Source: Toxonevra muliebris (lineage: Eukaryota; Arthropoda; Insecta; Diptera; Pallopteridae). From it: a stretch of 64,000 nt of DNA. A program made the position numbers and the translations under genes. Below the pieces are notes generated by a model. That model worked only from the letters and a program-made list of their open reading frames with translations, was not told where the DNA came from and did not search any database. The stretch spans positions 58,851,408 to 58,915,407 of the forward strand of contig OY829329.1 of the NCBI GenBank assembly GCA_963691655.1, written 5' to 3'. This document shows, piece by piece, positions 10,731 through 21,779 of the stretch (position 1 is its first letter; the number at the start of each line of letters is the position of its first letter).

Positions 10731-12480
10731 GATTTGATAGTACTTGAAAGTAACTTTCCAGTGCAAATTTAAAAAAAAAATCCTATGCTACTCTCTTATC
10801 CCAGAATATCAAAACTAATCAAGAAACACCGTTCAAAAACATAATCTCATGGTCACGCCTCTCACTTAAATTAGCTTGCATTGAAAAATTACTTCAGTTT
10901 AGATTGATATGGCATATATATACTGTGAGAGTTTTTCCAAATTCAGTTCAAAAATGAAATTTTTTCCTTATCCACTTGCCTCAAATTTATTTTATTTTTC
11001 TTCCTTTTTTTTTTTTTGCTTGATCCATAACGAATATTTGATGAATTTATTATGAAGATGAATGGCGCCCACCAAATGTGTGGCGCAAGAAAAGTTGCTG
11101 CTTTATTTATGTGCAGTAACAACAACAATAGCAACAACAGCCGCACAAGAACCAGTTGCCGCAGTTGCAGTGTGGTGGCGCTTAATCGTTTGTCCTTTTT
11201 GACCAATTTTTGACATTTTAGCATTTTTATAAAGTTTTTGCTCGTTGTGTGTGTGTGTGTTTATGTTTTTATATTTGTTTGTACCAGGCTACTTACTTAC
11301 TAGTTAGTTTTTATAATGTGCCTGTTTTAATATTATTTTTGTCTCCCCAAAATTAAATTCTTTAAATTCCAAAAATGTTATTTTAATGTTTTGGATAACA
11401 CAATGCCAGCCAGCAGCAGCCAGAGCTAAACAGGAAATGTCTTGCAAATACTCGAATTCGTATGCGGAGAATTTGAAGCTTTGACTGTCTGTATGACTCT
11501 CAGTCCATAGCGCCACAGTCATCAGTCAGTTGTCCATCATTTTATACTCCTCATCAACATTCGACGCCGTCATCATCATCAACGTCGTCATCGTCGTTGT
11601 CGTTATTGTCATTGTTGTCATCATCCTGAAGTCCATCGCATATCAATTGTCAAAATGTCATATGCTTGTCGCCCCATTCATTGAGCAACGAAGTCCAACT
11701 CGTGTGTCCTAAGTAGTAGTTACTTTATGAGTTTTGCAGTTGAAGTTGGGGCAAAAACTGAAATTTTAATTACTCGCCTAAAGAGTTTCTGGTTTTTATT
11801 TCGCTTTTTGATATATTCAACTATAAACCTGGCGACATTTTCCATGGCGTATGTGGAAACAACTATACATAAGTCATAAAATATGATGAGTAGCAAGAAG
11901 CAGTTTCAGTTTCCTTCAAATAATTTTGATGATGATGACTGACTGAGACTGCATGCAATGCTGCTTCTCCCTGTTTGTTGCTTGCTCTGACAATGTTGTT
12001 GTCCCAGTTAACATTCATGATTCACATTTTACCTTATTATTTTTTGTTGTTATGAAGCATTTGATTGCTGTTGCTGCTGCCGCTGCCGCTACTGCCGGGA
12101 ACTTCATAAAAATTTAATTGATTGATTTATTTCTGAGAATGATGAAAAATTTGTAAGATTTTTATGTGTTTCACGTATGGAATTGCATTGAATTGCGTCT
12201 GCATTTGGTCTTTCTGATTGTTTTTTTGTTTGGATTTAGTGTGTGTGTGTGCGCGCGCTTGCATCTGTATGTTGTATGTGTGCGGTTTGATAATTCTGTG
12301 TTCTTGTGTTGATAGGTGGTCAATAAAACATTTTGGTATGATTGTTTTTTGACAAATCAATTTTTATTGAATTTTCATTAAAATTTTTTGAAGTGAGTTT
12401 TTTATGTTCGTTTCAGTACAGTCAGTTTGGAATGTGATTTATCTTTCAAAAATTAATTTCATCTTAAGCGGAGAGAGGGG
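10731..12480. other. unique microsatellite-rich noncoding DNA (possible regulatory DNA)
   Basis: I recognise no element here. It holds AACAACAACAATAGCAACAAC near 11118, a GT run near 11249-11261, a trinucleotide ATC/GTC field at about 11566-11630, GCTGCTGCCGCTGCCGCTAC near 12072 and a GT/GC run near 12240-12258. The texture is higher-complexity than the surrounding AT-rich repeats, as in fly intergenic or intronic regulatory DNA, but no specific site can be named. Confidence 0.4.
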
Positions 12481-12589
12481 AAGTGGCTGGTAGGCCAAAT
12501 AGAAGGGAAATGGTTTTGAACCACATAAGAAATTGGAGAAAATTTTTTAAATATTAATTTCAACAATTTTTGACACATCAATTACAACG

Positions 12590-12960
12590 GGGGATATTAT
12601 CAAGTTCAAACTGGCCCTCACTGCCTCTTCCCCTTCCTATTTTCCCTACGATTTCGTCCCTCCTCTTCTCACTCTTTTTCTTTCCTCCCTCCTCTCCCTC
12701 CCTCCTTCTAAATACTTCCACCAAATCATTCCTACCTTCTTTTACTTTCTTTCCTAAGTTCAAAGGGTAGATGATTCTCTGGATATACTCATGTTCAAAC
12801 TGGCCCTGTCTTCCTTCCTTCCTTTTTTCCCCTAACTCCTCTCTTCCTTCTCTGCTCGTCATCTTTAACTTCCAATCTTTCCCACATTTATTTTCACTTT
12901 CATCTCTTCTTCCTAAGACTATCTCTCCCGTACCCTTTCTCTCTTCTTAATCTCCAATTT
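12590..12960. repeat. CT-rich tract with an internal duplicated segment
   Basis: The plus strand is almost all pyrimidine, built from CCTTCC/CCTCTC/TCCCTCC variants. TTCAAACTGGCCCT occurs at about 12604 and again at about 12792, each followed by a pyrimidine run, so the tract is a roughly 190-bp duplication of anchor plus CT run. The open frames on both strands are translated low complexity. Confidence 0.7.
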
Positions 12961-14315
12961 TTAATAACTTAAATTATAACTAAAAAAACAATATTTGCTT
13001 ACAATAAAGGCCCATGTTTTTATAAACAGCTTACGAATGTTCTACTCCAAAGTTCTTATAAAGCTTTGTTCGTAAACCAACGAGTTTCGTGACTTAGGTA
13101 TATCAAAAATGTGTGTTTTAAGCAACTTATAGCCTACTTTTCCAGCCATTATACTTAAATTAGAAGTGTTGGTACTTGAAATTTTACAGCTTTGACCTTA
13201 AACAATCAAATTATGTGCCTGAGACATTTAGAGTTCTGACATAGCCAAAAACGATAGCTCGTTTATACCGGTAGCGAAAAAGTCTGTGGAGCGTAAAGCA
13301 ATGAAATCATGAAACTCATTTCCACGGCCTATTGGGAATGTGATGCTTTTCGTTTCATAATAAGTGATTCAATAAACTGGATTAAGTGGTGGTAGTCAAT
13401 TGGTTCAAGGTCTGAAGAATACGACCGGTGAAATTGATTCCAAAATCCGGTTTCTGTATTTTGAGTAGAGTTGCTATTGTGACAGTTTAATTGCGGACAG
13501 TCTCATCATTTCGTTAATTTCATATCCTCCGTAATCGTTTGATCAGGTTTAATGTGGCTGGACCACCGATAATCGAGACCATCATTAGCTGTTCCAGACA
13601 TTGTTGAAGTTTTTTGATTAAGAAGTAACAATCAAAATTATCCAAAGGACTGCGATAATTATAGAATTTTATCCTCCTCTTCTTTTCGCGAATATTCGAT
13701 ATGATATAGTTATTTTGACTTCTTTTTTATCCAACCATTGCGAATGTCATAAAGACTTCTTTTTCCCTCAGAAATGAAAATGAATTACAATGCAGAAATG
13801 TTTCACATTTAATCCGTAAGGCAAAAGAAAAGGTTTTTGAAGAAATTATCAAGTGTTCTTTAATTAATTATAGTTTTTTTCATCACCGATTAGTGTCCGA
13901 CCGATTATTCGGCTTCGGTTCTTCGGCTATTCGGCCTGAAATTGCACCTTCGGCTTCGGCAAAAAATGGCCGAAGTATTTTGCCGAAGCCGAAGATTGTA
14001 AGCATTTTATTTTATAATAATTTTTACTATAGATTGGCAATAAAAATTTATACAAATAAATAAATGTGAAGTGGTTATATAAAGTATTTACATTACAATT
14101 TCTGTGTTATATTTTCTCCGTTTGCTTGTTCCATTTTTAATTTTGAAGTAACCCACAGATTTACAACAGTACAAACCGTAATCAGTGATTTTTTTTAACG
14201 AACAACCTGCTAGAGCTAATACAATTAGAGGCAGCAGAAGCAAGCCAAAGTTTTTTACTTTATAAGGAAGACTTGAAGCGTATTGAAAAGAAGCGTGAAT
14301 TGTTAGAGAATCCGA

Positions 14316-14397
14316 CATTTTCCATTACTGGAGCTCCACTTTTTTTTTTTGCTTTTCCATTTTCCATTACTGGAGCTCCACTTTTTTTTTTTGCTTT
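14316..14397. repeat. 42-bp tandem duplication
   Basis: CATTTTCCATTACTGGAGC occurs at 14316 and again at 14358, each followed by TCCAC, a T run and GCTTT. The two units are nearly identical, suggesting a recent slippage-type duplication within the larger hAT-like element. Confidence 0.85.
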
Positions 14398-15316
14398 CAA
14401 GGAGGTTAAAAAAATTGAAAATTGTTTTGGCTAAAATCGCCCTAGAATATATGTGTAAAGGGATTCTTTGAAATTCACAATCGATTGAAAGTTACAGGCC
14501 CTGATACAGCACTCATGCATATTCGAACTTTGAAACTAATTTTTCTCAAAACAGCATTTTTCGAATTGGCTGCCACGATATCTCCGAAACTAATGAACTG
14601 ATTCCGCTTAAATTTTCATCGTATCTTCAGTGCATCTGTAGTTCTACTCCGTCCGAACCAGGATCATTGTGATATCTCTCAATGTTTTTTATTTAAATTG
14701 AAATAGTTAAAAAAAATGACAAAAATCAAATACTTATTTTCAAAACTAGATAGATAAAAATACAAACTTTTAATGACTTAACTAAAAGATCATAAGTACA
14801 ATAAAACTATCCCAAAAATTTAATTTTCAATTTAATTACCACCTTAATAATTTTTCTTTCCTACATTTTATCACATCGTTTATGGAATTTCCCCAGCTTT
14901 TAAAAAAATTCATTAGTTATGTGTTATTATGATATTAGCGACAGTCAAAGTCAAAATTTGTCAAAAACAGCAAAATTTAACTATTTTGTTTGAATTTGAG
15001 ATAAAAATAAAAAAAATAATTAAAATACTTCCCGTTATAATAGCCAGATAAAAAAACTAGCTGTGAGTAGCTAGGAATTTAAATTTTTAATACAAAATTT
15101 TTAGTTATTTAAAAAAAATGTATAAAAAGTTTATTTAACAACAAATGCTTTTAGGCATTCAACTTTTCCGGCTTCATAAAATCACGCCCATTAAATTTTT
15201 TAGGGTTTTGAGATCAGATTTATGCTTTTTACATTAAAATTAATCAATCCCAATTTTTTTTAAATCAATCAAAAATTTGGGAACTAGAGGGTTCTGCTTC
15301 CGGCTATAGGTCTATC

Positions 15317-15882
15317 CAAGGCCGTATTTAGGGCTCATTTGGAAAGGCATGATTACGCCTATAATTTCTGGATTTCGAAGTTTGTAGCACGCCAGTGTTC
15401 AGCTCTCCAATTTTTAAAAATGTCCAAAAATTCTCTTTATTTATTCTAATTTTTTCTAAAACGTGGCGTGATGGGAAATTTTTGACCTCAGATTCGTGTT
15501 CAGTATAAAAAATTTATTCACAAACACTAGGAACCATTTTATTCGCAAAGCCCATGTAGGGCAGTAGTAGTGGATCAGCTCCAAAGTTTTAGGAAACAAT
15601 CTTAAAATGTAATTAATTCTTTAACCCATTATTGCTCAGAGCACCCCAACTCGGAATACCTCTTTCAATGCAGTAACTGCACGAATTTTGGGAATATAAG
15701 CCAACCTCATCCTTCATGGCTCGAATCCCCACTGATAATCATATGAAAAAATGAGCCTCTGACAATTTTTAGTATTTTTGGTAGTTTTTTTGAGGTCGGG
15801 CTCATCATCAGTAATGGCAAGTCAATGTCAATTTTCTTCGAATGAAAGCCCCCCCCGAAACAAAATCCTGGCTACGGCCCTG
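15317..15882 (-). mobile_element. family A hAT-like element, copy 2 (shortened, perfect 8-bp duplication)
   Basis: The ends are CAAGGCCGTATTTAGGG and CCTGGCTACGGCCCTG, forming an imperfect inverted repeat (CARGGCCGTAKYYAGG). GGTCTATC directly precedes (15309-15316) and follows (15883-15890) the element: a perfect 8-bp target duplication, which supports hAT. Compared with 40467-41430 it lacks about 340 bp next to the CAAGG end. The junction lies at TTTAGGG, a string present on both sides of the missing segment in the longer copy. It sits inside the 13891-16975 element and is therefore younger than it. Confidence 0.9.
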
Positions 15883-15998
15883 GGTCTATCGATTAATACG
15901 CTGATTCAATCTTTGATTTTAGATAAGCAGAATCATGGCAGCCATTGGCCAAATTTTTTTTTGACACAGGTGTCGTTGAACTACAGTCGTTCTACAGA

Positions 15999-16310
15999 TG
16001 AGAGGCTGAAAGCAAAAGTGGTATAACTTCTACGTTCAGAAAAAAGTGGAATAATTTTATTTAAGAGCAAAAGCAAAACGAAATATGTTCAGAGCAAAAG
16101 TGAAACGAAATATGTTCAGAGCGCAAACGGAATAAAAAACTATGCTGTGCTTGCTCTGAAAGAATTGTTATACCATTTTTGCTCTTGCTTTTAAGGCGTT
16201 TCATTTTCACTCTAAACCGTATTACTTATGCCATACTTACACTGATACTCTAAATTATTTCACTTTTGCTCTTATATAAATTTTAGCCCGCTTTTCCTCT
16301 CAGCCTGTCA
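15999..16310 (+). mobile_element. 312-bp MITE, copy 1
   Basis: The termini TGAGAGGCTGAAAGCAAAAG and, read inward from the right, TGACAGGCTGAGAGGAAAAG form an inverted repeat of roughly 22 bp. Length and most of the sequence match 16352-16663 and, inverted, 58106-58417. It includes an internal duplication of AACGAAATATGTTCAGAGC. The flanking dinucleotides here are GA and TT, so the TA duplication seen at copy 3 is not visible. There is no coding capacity. Confidence 0.85.
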
Positions 16311-16351
16311 TTTATCATTCGAAAGTGATATAAAACCGAATCGTCCTCATT

Positions 16352-16663
16352 TGAGAGGCTGAGAGGAAAAGTGGTATAACTTCTACGTTCAGCAAAAAAT
16401 GGAATAATTTTACTTAAGAGCAAAAACAAAACGAAATATGTTCAGAGCAAAAGTGAAACGAAATATGTTCAGAGCGAAAACAGAATAAAAAACTATGCTG
16501 TTCTTGCTCTGAAAGAATTGTTATACAATTTTTGCTCTTACTTTTAAGGCGTTTCGTTTTCACTCTAAACCGTATTACTTATGCCATTCTTACACTGATA
16601 CTCTAAATTATTTCACTTTTGCTCTTATATAAATTTTAGCCCGCTTTTCCTCTCAGCCTGTCA
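16352..16663 (+). mobile_element. 312-bp MITE, copy 2
   Basis: It is nearly identical to 15999-16310, in the same orientation, 41 bp downstream. Left terminus TGAGAGGCTGAGAGGAAAAG; right terminus CTTTTCCTCTCAGCCTGTCA. Close similarity and head-to-tail arrangement suggest local duplication or two insertions at a hotspot. The left flank of copy 1 and the right flank of this copy both carry GA, leaving open that the pair arrived as a unit. Confidence 0.85.
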
Positions 16664-17104
16664 GATTTATAGTCGATGTTACTGTATATTTTGACGTAAA
16701 CAAATTTTTAAATGATTTTTGAAATAAATAATATTTGTCAGCTCCTTCGACAGTGAACAGTTATTTAGTGTTACTGGTCAACTTTTTATTTGGAGTATCT
16801 ACTATTTATATTTTTCTGTATATGGTATGTTTGTAAATACATAGATAAAAAATATTTATTTTCAGATTTTTATTTTTTATATTTTAAAAATCCTCCAGTC
16901 TTCGGCTTCGGCCGAAGGTTCGATGAATGGCCGAAGTTCGGCTTCGGCCAAAAAATCACCTTCGGTCGGACACTACCACCGATACAGCAAAACTGTAGCC
17001 CCATCCATTTAGTGATCTTTCAAAATATCTTCCGAATGCTGAAAATGCTCAAGTGAAGCTGTGAATCAAAGAATAACATGACTAAATTCGGTAATATGTG
17101 CCTA

Positions 17105-17280
17105 CCACTAGCGGATTCTAGGGGGGAGAGGAAATTTGGGCATAAACCCTTCCCCCTCCCCACGTTGCCGATAAAACTCTCGTACATTTTGATCATTGGA
17201 AATGATTAAAAAAAAAATTGAAGGGGACAAAAAAATCAAACCCATTTCCGTCCTTGGAAGATGTCTGGATCCGCTAGTGA
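17105..17280. mobile_element. 176-bp hAT-type MITE
   Basis: The ends are CCACTAGCGGATTCTAG and CTGGATCCGCTAGTGA, an inverted repeat with a few mismatches. The flanks TGTGCCTA (17097-17104) and TATGCCTA (17281-17288) match at 7 of 8 positions, consistent with an 8-bp hAT duplication. The interior is G-rich then AT-rich and noncoding. Similar single ends occur at about 22799-22815 and 47231-47246. Confidence 0.75.
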
Positions 17281-17289
17281 TATGCCTAA

Positions 17290-18560
17290 TATTCTTGATA
17301 ATTTTTTCACTCGTTATTACCTTTCACTAATCAATGATCTTTTGATTTTGATCCTTAATAAATTAGCTTCACTTGACAATTGATTCTTTCAGATTCTAAC
17401 ATTTTCTTTAACTTCTTTCCGATTCTTTCTAAATTGAATTAAATCTACAAATAAATGCAAGGCAATGGCAATTGTCTGTAAAATTATAGCTACTATTCAG
17501 CTGCATCAATCAATTAAGAAAAAATTTCAATTACAACTTCCGATTTCAATAATTTATGTGCAATTTAAAATTCAAACTTGCAATTATTGTTTGAAATTTA
17601 TTGAACTACATATTATCGGAAGGGCGCCATCAAAATATACAGAGACCCATACAAGAAAGACAACACGCTGTGCAGCTGTCTGCAAGTGCAACTAATATTT
17701 TTTAATATGAAATTATGCGAAATATACACGTACATACAGACAGACACATTATTTTAAATCAAATTTAGTGTGTGTTTTTTTGTTTTTTTTGGTTTTCTGT
17801 GTTAAACCGCATTTTATCGCAATGAACAAAAAAAGCAACAAAAAACACCGGAAAAAATTATTAAAAATAATAAATAAATTAAAAGTAACTAAAAAAAATA
17901 AAAGTGCTTTGCTTATCAATCTTACATGCACCGCCAATGGCGCCTCATGTGTGTTAGTGTATGTATAAGTATACAAAACATTCATATGTGTATGTCTTAA
18001 AAAAAAAAAATACCTGTATTCATACATGCTTTTGTTATCCCAAATACCCACACGCATGCGTCTTGCTCTTTTTTGTAGAGTGGCATTGATGCCTCGAATA
18101 AAATCCACAAAAAAAAGAGAAGGATCAATGACAAAAAAAGGACACGCACTCACACACGATTACAACAACAAACATTCACATACGCAGTCGTATACAATTT
18201 GACAACCTTAATAATTTTTGTCAATTTAATCGATTATTTTGTCGCCAATTGTCTGCGTCGCATTGTTGGTCATTGATGAAATTTTCTCAATCCAAACCTA
18301 ATGAAATAAAATCGCTCGCTTGTCTAACTAATTCAACACTGCTTTGAGCATATTAACCGGCGTTCGTTTTTTGGCGTTTTTATTTATTTATTTCATTATT
18401 TTTTTTATTTTGGTTTGAAGAGGTATGAAAATTATATCAAAATCAGGTAACTCAATGATGAAGGAACATCAAAAGCGATAGGAAAAGAACCCAGCGGAAA
18501 AAGTAAAGTTATTTTAATTCATATCTTGCCAGGTAAGGTGTTTCTAGTTTCTAGCTTAAT
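17290..18560. other. unique AT-rich noncoding DNA
   Basis: I see no recognisable element or exon. Open frames at 17465-17695 and 17749-18153 are low-complexity Lys/Phe-rich and lack splice context. CTTGCCAG|GTAAGG at 18532/18533 combines an acceptor-like and a donor-like string, but its pyrimidine tract is weak. Confidence 0.4.
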
Positions 18561-18569
18561 TAAAGAGAA

Positions 18570-19484
18570 GGGGGGGTTTTCATTCGAAGAAAATTAAAAA
18601 ATTGACTTGCCATTACTGATGATGAGCCCGACCTCAAAACAATTACCAAAAATACTAAAAATAGTCAGAGGCTCATTTTTTTCAAATGATTATCAGTGGG
18701 AATTTGGGTCATGATAAGGAATCCGGATGAGGTTGGCTTATATTCCCGAAATTCGTGCAGTTACTGCATTGACAGAGGTCTTCCGAGTTGGGGTGCTCTG
18801 AGCAATAATGGGTTAAAGAATTAATTACATTTTAAGATTGTTTCCTAGAACTTTGGAGCTGATCCACTACTACTGCCCTACATGGGCTTTGCGAATAAAA
18901 TGGTTCCTAGTGTTTGTGAATGAATTTTTTATACTGAACACGAATCTGAGATAAAAAATTTCTCATCACGCCACGTTTTAGAAAAAATGGGATGGAAAAC
19001 CCTAAAATAGAATTTTTGGCCATTTTTTTTAAATTGGAGAGCTGAACACTGGCGTGCTACAAACTTCGAAATACAGAAATTATAGGCTGAATCATGCCCT
19101 TCCAAATGAGCCCTAAACCCGAAACTGTAAATCAAAAACAGTTACTGACTTAGAAAAACTATAAATGCAGAATTGCTCAGCATCATCTTCTCTTTTTGTA
19201 TCCAAAGTCAAACTTCATGTCAAAGAAAACAAATTGGATCTGGTCGCATAGTGTAACTAAGATTTCAAGTTTATTTTTTTTTATATTTGAAAGAAACCGA
19301 TGGAAGTAAAAAATATTTAAAAACTGTTCAATAGATTTTATTTTGACTTTTTTTTCATCCACTGGCAATTAATATCAAAAAATAGCAAAAAGTTTCCACA
19401 TTTCGGGGGGGGGGAGGGGGAGCGGGAGAGGGGTCTGAACCCCCAACCGCGCCCCTCCCCCTCCCCCCCCTAAATACGGCCTTG
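18570..19484 (+). mobile_element. family A hAT-like element, copy 3 (left end lost)
   Basis: It follows the family order TTTTCATTCGAAGAAAA, TTGACTTGCCATTACTG, AATTTGGG, CAATAATGGGTTAAAG, CTACATGGGCTTTGCG and the right end CTAAATACGGCCTTG. The expected CAGGGCCGTAGCCAGG left terminus is replaced by GAGAAGGGGGG. This is the short-left form: TTCGAAGAAAA runs directly into the ATTGACTTGCC block. A GC-rich GGGGGGGGGAGGGGG run lies near the right end. Open frames inside are not conserved in position between copies and are not genes. Confidence 0.85.
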
Positions 19485-21640
19485 GTTTGAACTATTTTCT
19501 GTCTCAATATTTGTTTTTGATTTCAACCTGAAATTCAGTCCTGATTCCTGGAAGACTAAACAACTCATCTACTGGGATATATAAAATAAATGAAAAAACA
19601 AAGATCGTAATTTTAATTATTATTATTAGTTATTTTTTTTTTGTTTTTGTTTTTGTTTTTGTTTTAAGTTTTTTCTCTATATGTTTGAAAAAATGTAGTA
19701 AAAGAAAACGAACTCAATTGAAACGAAGGAAAATCTTAAAATCCTTTTTAAAATCACATAAAAAATCACATTTATTTCAGAAATTTATTACCGACGCTAT
19801 GAGTTGTTGACATTTTGCTTATCTTATATGTATGTATGTATGTGCATATATACATACCTGTCCCCATGAATATACATATGTACATTTGTATGCACATAAA
19901 TTGGTTATCAATGAAATATCGATGAATGCCTCACATGCTTGCATGAAAAATCATATGAGAAAGAATGCATGAAGATATCACTTTTTAAATACTTCAATTT
20001 CTTTAATATCTCTAAAGGTCGTAATGAATTTTCTTTAAATACAATTTTAATATTTCCTTTAATCGTTATTCTTATACATTTCCTTATAATCTACATGTAG
20101 GTACGAGTATCTTGCAATTTTATTAGAGGTTTATTAATCGCGAAGAAGAAAAAATTAGAGTAAGCGACTCAAATTAGTTTCATTAAAATATAAGCCAAAA
20201 AAAAATCAAACTTCTTCCGTAACAATGAAATTTGGATAATGATTTCAATAATAGAATGGGGTACATTGGGAGTTGAGGATAAATCCTGGTCTCGAAACAA
20301 CTGACGAATATTTCATCACCACAACCACCACTCGATAAACGTACAATTTTCAAACATTACCATAAGTGTTTATTCAAAATTGAGTAGGTACTTCGATGTC
20401 TGGATACGGAAATCGATGAAATGGGAAATAACTCTAAAGTAGGGAAAAGCAACAGATGCAATTACCAAATTCTTTAAGGTAAAAACAATTTATTTATTGC
20501 AGAATCTCTTCGTTTTTCGCCATGTATCAGAAAAGTCATTATTTACGAAACTATAGCATTTTATTAACATCAATGTAAAATCCATTTTTTCTTATAAAAC
20601 AATTTTATTCTAATCAAATAAAAAAACAGTCCAACAAAATTTCAACTTTTTGTTTTATAGTAATTTCTGATCACAACTGCGATTTTCCTCCATCACTTCT
20701 TGTTCTTCCACAATATGGACCTGAAGTTGGAAAAATGAAGTCTTCAGGGGCTATTAAGAAATCTCTTTATTTCAATAGATACGAATCTGATGTCTGAAGC
20801 AAAGTTGTTAAATACAAAGAGATAAACATTTTTTGCATATACACTTTTCCTCCATCTCCTATCCTTTCTTTTGAAAATGGGGCTTCATACCCCCTTTTGC
20901 GATAAATGACCAATAAGAAAAACGGCTGAGAAAACTATTTTACTCTCTTTGGAGAAAATGTTCCCTGTTAAAAATTATAAGGGGTCGCAGAACATTGGAA
21001 TGATCTACGAGGTACAATTTTCCCACTTTTTCACAAATTTTTGAAATTCATTGGCTGAAAATTAAAGTTTTTACAGGCATTTATGTGAAGTATGGGTTCT
21101 CAACAGTGCATTTTTTTTTAATTTTGCCATTATCGAATTCTACGGTAAATTTTACTACAGAAAATGTTATCACCTCTCGTTGTGGAAAATCTTGTTGAGT
21201 AGTGTAGTTAGCTGATCAGATCGACGGGAAAATAGAAATAAATTTTAGTCGACAGGCAACCAATCAGCGGGATTAAGTGAATTCTAAATTTGACAGCGGG
21301 TACCTGTCAGCGGATTTTCCGTCATCCGTCACAATTGTGTTTAAGGCATAAAACTGATTTTTTGTTGTTGTCGTTTAATCGTTTTATTTTCTTTATTCTG
21401 TTTTCGCTCTTGATTGTTGGAATTCGAATTACAAAAAACTTTTTCTTTTTTGTGTTATTTATATTAATCTTATTAAATATTTATTCCTTTCAAAAATTTG
21501 TCTTTACTTTTTATAATTTGTAAAATTTCATAAAATTTCAATTAAAGTAGTAAATGTTTTTTAACGTTTACTCTTTGCGAAATCAGACTAAGTAAAAATA
21601 TGAAACAGAAAAAAAAAAGAAGTAGAAATGATGCAGCAAA
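19485..21640. other. noncoding, simple sequence
   Basis: No gene is supported. It contains a TTTTTG run near 19630-19665, a TATGTATG/CATATATACATAC field at about 19830-19860, and otherwise AT-rich DNA. The open frame 21290-21523 is Phe/Leu/Ile-rich and lies on T-rich DNA. Confidence 0.4.
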
Positions 21641-21779
21641 ATCGGCAAGCGTGCCTAAGTAAATTTCTACAGTCTCACTACAGCTACGGACATTCTAGTA
21701 TTCTGCTGAATAAAAGTAGCTTATCACGATATCGACTGCACTCTAGCAAGAAGTTTATTAGCGTTTTCCTACCTGACAG

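Larger units (their letters stand above)
13891..16975. mobile_element. 3.1-kb hAT-like element with 8-bp target duplication, carrying nested insertions
   Basis: The left end is TAGTGTCCGACCGATTATTC and the right end, read inward, is TAGTGTCCGACCGAAGGTG. The flanks TCACCGAT (13883-13890) and CCACCGAT (16976-16983) match at 7 of 8 positions, the length hAT elements duplicate. Both subterminal regions are packed with TTCGGC/GCCGAA motifs (13910-14000 and 16896-16965), many as inverted pairs. Nested inside are a shortened family-A element (15317-15882) and two 312-bp MITEs (15999-16310, 16352-16663). A 42-bp tandem duplication occurs at 14316-14397. A minus-strand frame at 14088-14318 has no hAT transposase motif that I can identify, so autonomy is not supported. 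Confidence 0.8.

Noticed and set aside
17749..18153. 134-codon minus-strand frame
   Set aside because: Phe/Leu/Lys-rich translation of A/T-rich DNA without a recognisable domain or splice signals.
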